A stretch of 9,197 bases of DNA, from the NCBI GenBank assembly GCA_029940115.1, contig JAOZRQ010000031.1, positions 1-9,197 on the forward strand, given 5' to 3'. The stretch's first letter is position 1. Each line of letters starts with the position of its first letter. This stretch comes from Desulfobacterales bacterium (lineage in GTDB: Bacteria; Desulfobacterota; Desulfobacteria; Desulfobacterales; 4be13). The notes under the pieces are model-generated. The model searched no databases and was not told where the DNA came from. It worked only from the letters and a program-made list of their open reading frames with translations. This document shows positions 7,701 to 9,197 of the stretch, one piece after another. The position numbers and the translations under genes were made by a program.

Positions 7701-8378
7701 CCGTGTGCGGGTCCCATCAGGGAGGACCATGCGTTGCTCAGGCTTGCCCAAGAATGGAAGCTGAAACTGGATTGGACACGGGGCGAGGGGCAAGCGGCAA
7801 TGGGTGAGCCTGCGGATTGTCGTGCGTTTGGGCAGGACATCCAGATGACCATCCGCGCAATCAGGAGCTACCTCCACCATCTGGAACAGGAGTTCGGTCA
7901 GGAGAACGACTACTTTCATCTGCGCGGACAGGACAACATCCTCCGCTATCTCCCCATCGGCACGGTCATGGTGCGTCTGCATGAGAACGACAGCCTGTTC
8001 GAGGTCTTGGCGAGGATTGCGGCGGTGAGGATTTCGGGGTGCCAACTAATGCTGAGTATTCCTGAGGGTCTGAAGAATGGGGTCACCGCGTTCCTCCGGG
8101 GGAAAGAGGGAAAGCGAATTGTCGGCGACGCGTCTGTGGTGGACCAGTCGGATGATGCGGTGATCGAAATGATCCCCCGTATCCGGCGGATCCGCTACGC
8201 GGACCCCGACCGGGTTCCCGCCAAGGTCTTTGAGGCGGCCGCGAAGACCGGCTTCCACATCGCACGAACCCCGGTGATGATGGAGGGGCGGATTGAATTG
8301 CTGCAGTATTTCCAGCAACAGGCAGTGTGTGACAGCTATCACCGGTATGGGAACCTCGGAGAGCGGACGATCATCTGA
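4746..8378 (+). CDS. putA: Bifunctional proline dehydrogenase / L-glutamate gamma-semialdehyde dehydrogenase (PutA)
   Basis: Oxidises proline to P5C with FAD, then glutamate semialdehyde to glutamate with NAD+, channelling the intermediate; membrane-associated proline catabolism. The PRODH barrel spans about residues 60-450: VKIS with K180, NLDMEEY (229-235), QAYIP (264-268), and the substrate-binding RRLDEN motif (417-422). The aldehyde dehydrogenase domain spans about 535-985: SPWNFP (656-661), FKPA (681-684), TGGTDTG (734-740), catalytic E755 (AETGG), catalytic C789 (GQKCS), EFFGP (886-890) and RQPFGG (951-956). Residues about 990-1210 match the extra C-terminal domain of long PutAs, ending in the SYHRYGNLG tail. 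The N-terminus lacks the ribbon-helix-helix domain of E. coli PutA, so this enzyme should not repress its own gene. The start is supported by AAGGAGG at 4734-4740. No frameshift or lost catalytic residue is visible. Confidence 0.96.
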   Translation: MSTPNKIIQEVISQAEAWQNRANELLTPEEKTIQRQMRRLLTHPMDKVVMTKMIDQSFRSHNDSRVADQINHTMKEYGVPDFFTAKDKMLMRLFLGVGRHFPHVSVPRVVDKMRDDSSRSVIPGEEETLRGHLEMRKAEGVRMNINHLGEAVLGEEESLFRLDTYLNDLKSPDIEYISVKISTIYSQISSLAFEHTVGILTDRLAQLYRAARDNHFTRPDGTRVPKFVNLDMEEYRDMEITKEAFMRTLNEAEFKNHSAGIVLQAYIPDSHPLQQELTEWAKRRVADGGAPIKLRIVKGANMEMELVESSLNNWPIAPYDTKLDVDANYKRMAEYGMAPENVQAVHLGIASHNLFELAYAYTLARQNEVTQHFSFEMLEGMADHVRRAIQETDEEMVLYAPVAKKEQFISAIAYLIRRLDENTAEENFLRYSPSLEAGSEEWEFLRDQFIASCARKDHVGAEPHRIQNRAEEAFSERMGAFHEGEFHNEPDTDWSLPANRRWAEGIRDQWKKDAGAKPMEVPVVVAGLEVYHGRETRECFDPSRINEKICIAAYAMANEADADRAVTVAKADPDGWRKKTYKERHQVLSKAARELRRARADLIGAAAATTGKVFTEADPEVSEAIDFTEFYPHSAHAYSNMESLKCRGKGVGLVISPWNFPIAIPCGGVAASLAAGNTVIFKPASDAVLPAWILCQCFWRAGVSKNTLQFLPCSGSEIGGKLTRHPDVDFIILTGGTDTGMTILKVRPGIFLAAETGGKNATIVTAMSDRDQAVKNIIHSAFSNCGQKCSATSLVVLEKEVYEDEAFKKQLVDAAKSYSVGSAWAFQNKMGTLIHPPKGDLERAFTQLEPGESWALKPRMVEDNPYIWSPGIKWGVQSGSYTHMTEFFGPLIGVMCAENLDHAIDMVNATGYGLTSGMESLDKREQEQWKERIRAGNLYVNRGTTGAIVLRQPFGGMEKSALGAGIKAGSPSYVAQFMDFEETGLPCAGPIREDHALLRLAQEWKLKLDWTRGEGQAAMGEPADCRAFGQDIQMTIRAIRSYLHHLEQEFGQENDYFHLRGQDNILRYLPIGTVMVRLHENDSLFEVLARIAAVRISGCQLMLSIPEGLKNGVTAFLRGKEGKRIVGDASVVDQSDDAVIEMIPRIRRIRYADPDRVPAKVFEAAAKTGFHIARTPVMMEGRIELLQYFQQQAVCDSYHRYGNLGERTII

Positions 8379-8392
8379 GTGAACGAAAGACA

Positions 8393-8448
8393 GGGTTAAG
8401 GGTTAAGGGTTAAGGCTTAAGGCTTAAGGCTTAAGGGTTAAGGGTATT
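8393..8448. repeat. Heptamer tandem array (GGGTTAA/GGCTTAA)
   Basis: Eight consecutive 7-bp units begin 15 nt after the putA stop: three GGGTTAA, three GGCTTAA, one GGGTTAA and a degenerate GGGTATT. Blocks of identical variants suggest expansion by slippage. The arrangement resembles the short tandemly repeated repetitive (STRR) heptamers known in filamentous cyanobacteria. It is not a eukaryotic-type telomere, and no terminator hairpin is obvious. The stop codon of the minus-strand nuclease remnant lies within it. Confidence 0.9.
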
Positions 8449-8933
8449 GGCAAATCCCCAGTTGCTTCAGGCGGACAACTGCATCTTGAATGAGCATCCC
8501 ACCCAAGCTCGCGGGGGATTGGCAAATCCCCCGCATCCCACCCAAGCTCGCGGGATTGGCAAATCCCCCGCATTACGGCCTCCCCAAATCGGGGGGAGAA
8601 TATCTGGCCCATCAGGCTCAGGAACAGCCTGAGCAGGACGGTCCCCCTGATCTCCTCATCGCCCGATGGGGAGAAGTCCCTGAGCAGGTATTCAAATTTG
8701 GGGACGAACGCGTCCGTCAGATCGGGCGCGTCAATCATGTCCTGAAAGCGGACACTCACATCCCACTCGTCCGTCCCGTGGTAGAACAGCACGGGGATGA
8801 TGCCGGGAAGCTCCGCCGCGTCTGGATTCTGCTTCCGCCACAGCTCCCACAGCCTCACCATATAGCCCAAGAGGCGCAACGGCATCCACCGGTCAACGGT
8901 GGACTGGTGTTCCAGAAGCAGATGGATGAACAC
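8424..8933 (-). pseudogene. Rpn-family (PD-(D/E)XK) recombination-promoting nuclease/putative transposase fragment
   Basis: The 169-codon frame contains the middle of an Rpn/transposase_31 protein, a family of DNA nucleases linked to RecA-independent recombination. LLLEHQSTVDRWMPLR (residues 5-20) carries the E-x-Q part of the nuclease site, followed by GIIPVLFYHG (44-53) and the usual segment ending IFSPRFGE (111-118). Family members are normally about 250-330 residues. The N-terminal ~60-80 residues, with the catalytic aspartate, are missing: homology stops at about 8945, a few codons before the GTG that would be the start, and an in-frame stop lies at 9018-9020. Residues about 121-169 are translated direct repeat, not family sequence. 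I read this as a dead remnant truncated at both ends. Confidence 0.8.
8446..8569. repeat. 39/37-bp direct repeat with strong hairpin
   Basis: Two tandem copies (8494-8532 and 8533-8569) start with GCATCCCACCCAAGCTCGCG and end with ATTGGCAAATCCCCC. They differ by a 2-bp deletion in a G run. A third copy of the tail, ATTGGCAAATCCCC, lies at 8446-8459. In the first copy GCGGGGGATT (8511-8520) pairs perfectly with AATCCCCCGC (8525-8534) around a 4-nt loop. A smaller hairpin, CAGTTG (8459-8464) with CAACTG (8476-8481), lies between them. Read on the minus strand, the array forms the tail of the Rpn remnant, giving a duplicated RELGWDA peptide. Confidence 0.85.
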
Positions 8934-8950
8934 CAGCCTCCCCTTCGCCC

Positions 8951-9197
8951 GTGATCGTCGAGGAGGCGAAGGAGGGAAATTTGACCGTTGAGGAGCGGTT
9001 GCATCTCTCCATCGGCATCAATCATGCCATGATCGAAGACCCCTCGCTCTTTCTCCCCTTGGGAATCCATCCGCTCTGGATACCGAGACTGGTCGCCGCC
9101 ATTCTCGCTGTGCATCTGCTCTCCCTGTGGCATTGGATAGCTGTAAGCTGTAAGCTCGAAGCTGTAAGCTGTAAGCTCAAAGCTGTAAGCTCGAAGC
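8951..9197 (+). pseudogene. C-terminal fragment of a nucleoside recognition (Gate)-type membrane protein
   Basis: Reading from GTG at 8951 gives about 62 protein-like residues: an acidic start (VIVEEAKEGNLTVEERL), then GINHAMIEDPSLFLPLG and a hydrophobic segment with IPRLVAAILAVHLLSLW. The H-x-M-IED-x-x-LF-x-x-LG pattern followed by a membrane segment is, from memory, that of the C-terminal part of nucleoside recognition/spore-maturation-like (Gate domain) proteins. The family call is moderate. The frame is open only back to TGA at 8927-8929 and no ribosome binding site precedes 8951, so most of the gene (roughly 200 or more residues) is missing. Downstream it runs without a stop into the AGCTGTA heptamers, encoding AVSCKLE-like repeats, and leaves the window open. 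Confidence 0.55.
9139..9197. repeat. Heptamer tandem array (AGCTGTA/AGCTCGA/AGCTCAA)
   Basis: Eight complete 7-bp units and the first 3 bp of a ninth run to the window edge. The order is GTA, GTA, CGA, GTA, GTA, CAA, GTA, CGA after the constant AGCT, showing a 21-bp higher-order period. Each unit contains the palindrome AGCT. Because 21 bp is seven codons, one plus-strand frame stays open across it. The array continues beyond the window. It is unrelated in sequence to the GGGTTAA array 690 bp to the left but has the same unit length. Confidence 0.9.

Noticed and set aside
4722..8045. Very long antisense open frames on the minus strand opposite putA
   Set aside because: They mirror the codon bias of putA, have no ribosome binding sites and encode no recognisable family; putA motifs are unambiguous on the plus strand.
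8393..8448. Telomere-like repeat suggesting a linear replicon end
   Set aside because: The unit is GGGTTAA/GGCTTAA rather than a true telomere repeat, and gene fragments continue beyond it.
8855..9133. Minus-strand 92-codon frame upstream of the Rpn fragment as its N-terminus
   Set aside because: It is in a different frame and shows no Rpn-like sequence; the plus strand of the same DNA gives a far more protein-like reading.

Overview
The window looks like a chromosomal segment of a Gram-negative bacterium, most likely a Desulfobacterota (delta-proteobacterial) sulfate reducer. The clues are a moderately GC-rich coding style with good Shine-Dalgarno sites, an outer-membrane porin-like domain, a long PutA without a DNA-binding domain, an Rpn-family nuclease remnant, and a very heavy load of short palindromic and heptameric repeats. 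I associate that repeat style with large-genome filamentous forms such as Desulfonema. The placement is an impression, not a demonstrated identity.

Layout. Bases 1-1173 hold no credible gene. They carry a 55-bp tandem array (1-226), a nested palindromic element (420-559), a MITE-like element with a perfect 29-bp inverted repeat and a 9-bp flanking direct repeat (571-737), a decayed relative of it (827-912), and REP-like hairpins (1033-1077). Three intact plus-strand genes follow. The first (1174-2550) is a class-2 lipase-like alpha/beta hydrolase with two extra C-terminal beta-rich modules. The second (2722-4512) is an exported alpha/beta hydrolase fused to a coiled coil and a shortened outer-membrane porin-like domain. 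The third (4746-8378) is a 1210-residue bifunctional proline dehydrogenase/glutamate-semialdehyde dehydrogenase (PutA). A tandem array of 38-bp palindromic repeats separates the first two genes, and its partial first copy supplies the lipase stop codon.

The right end (8379-9197) is gene debris between two different heptamer arrays (GGGTTAA type and AGCTGTA type). It contains a minus-strand Rpn-family (PD-(D/E)XK) nuclease fragment missing both ends, whose last ~49 codons are direct-repeat sequence. It is joined head to head to a plus-strand C-terminal fragment of a membrane protein resembling the nucleoside recognition (Gate) family, which reads without a stop into the terminal heptamer array.

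Function. PutA oxidises proline to glutamate and appears to have its own promoter and strong ribosome binding site. The two hydrolases probably act on ester-type substrates, one without an export signal and one exported. Nothing in the sequence ties the three genes into one pathway. The main biological theme is short repeats abutting, ending or extending coding regions at several separate points. I found no defence, CRISPR or secondary-metabolite system.
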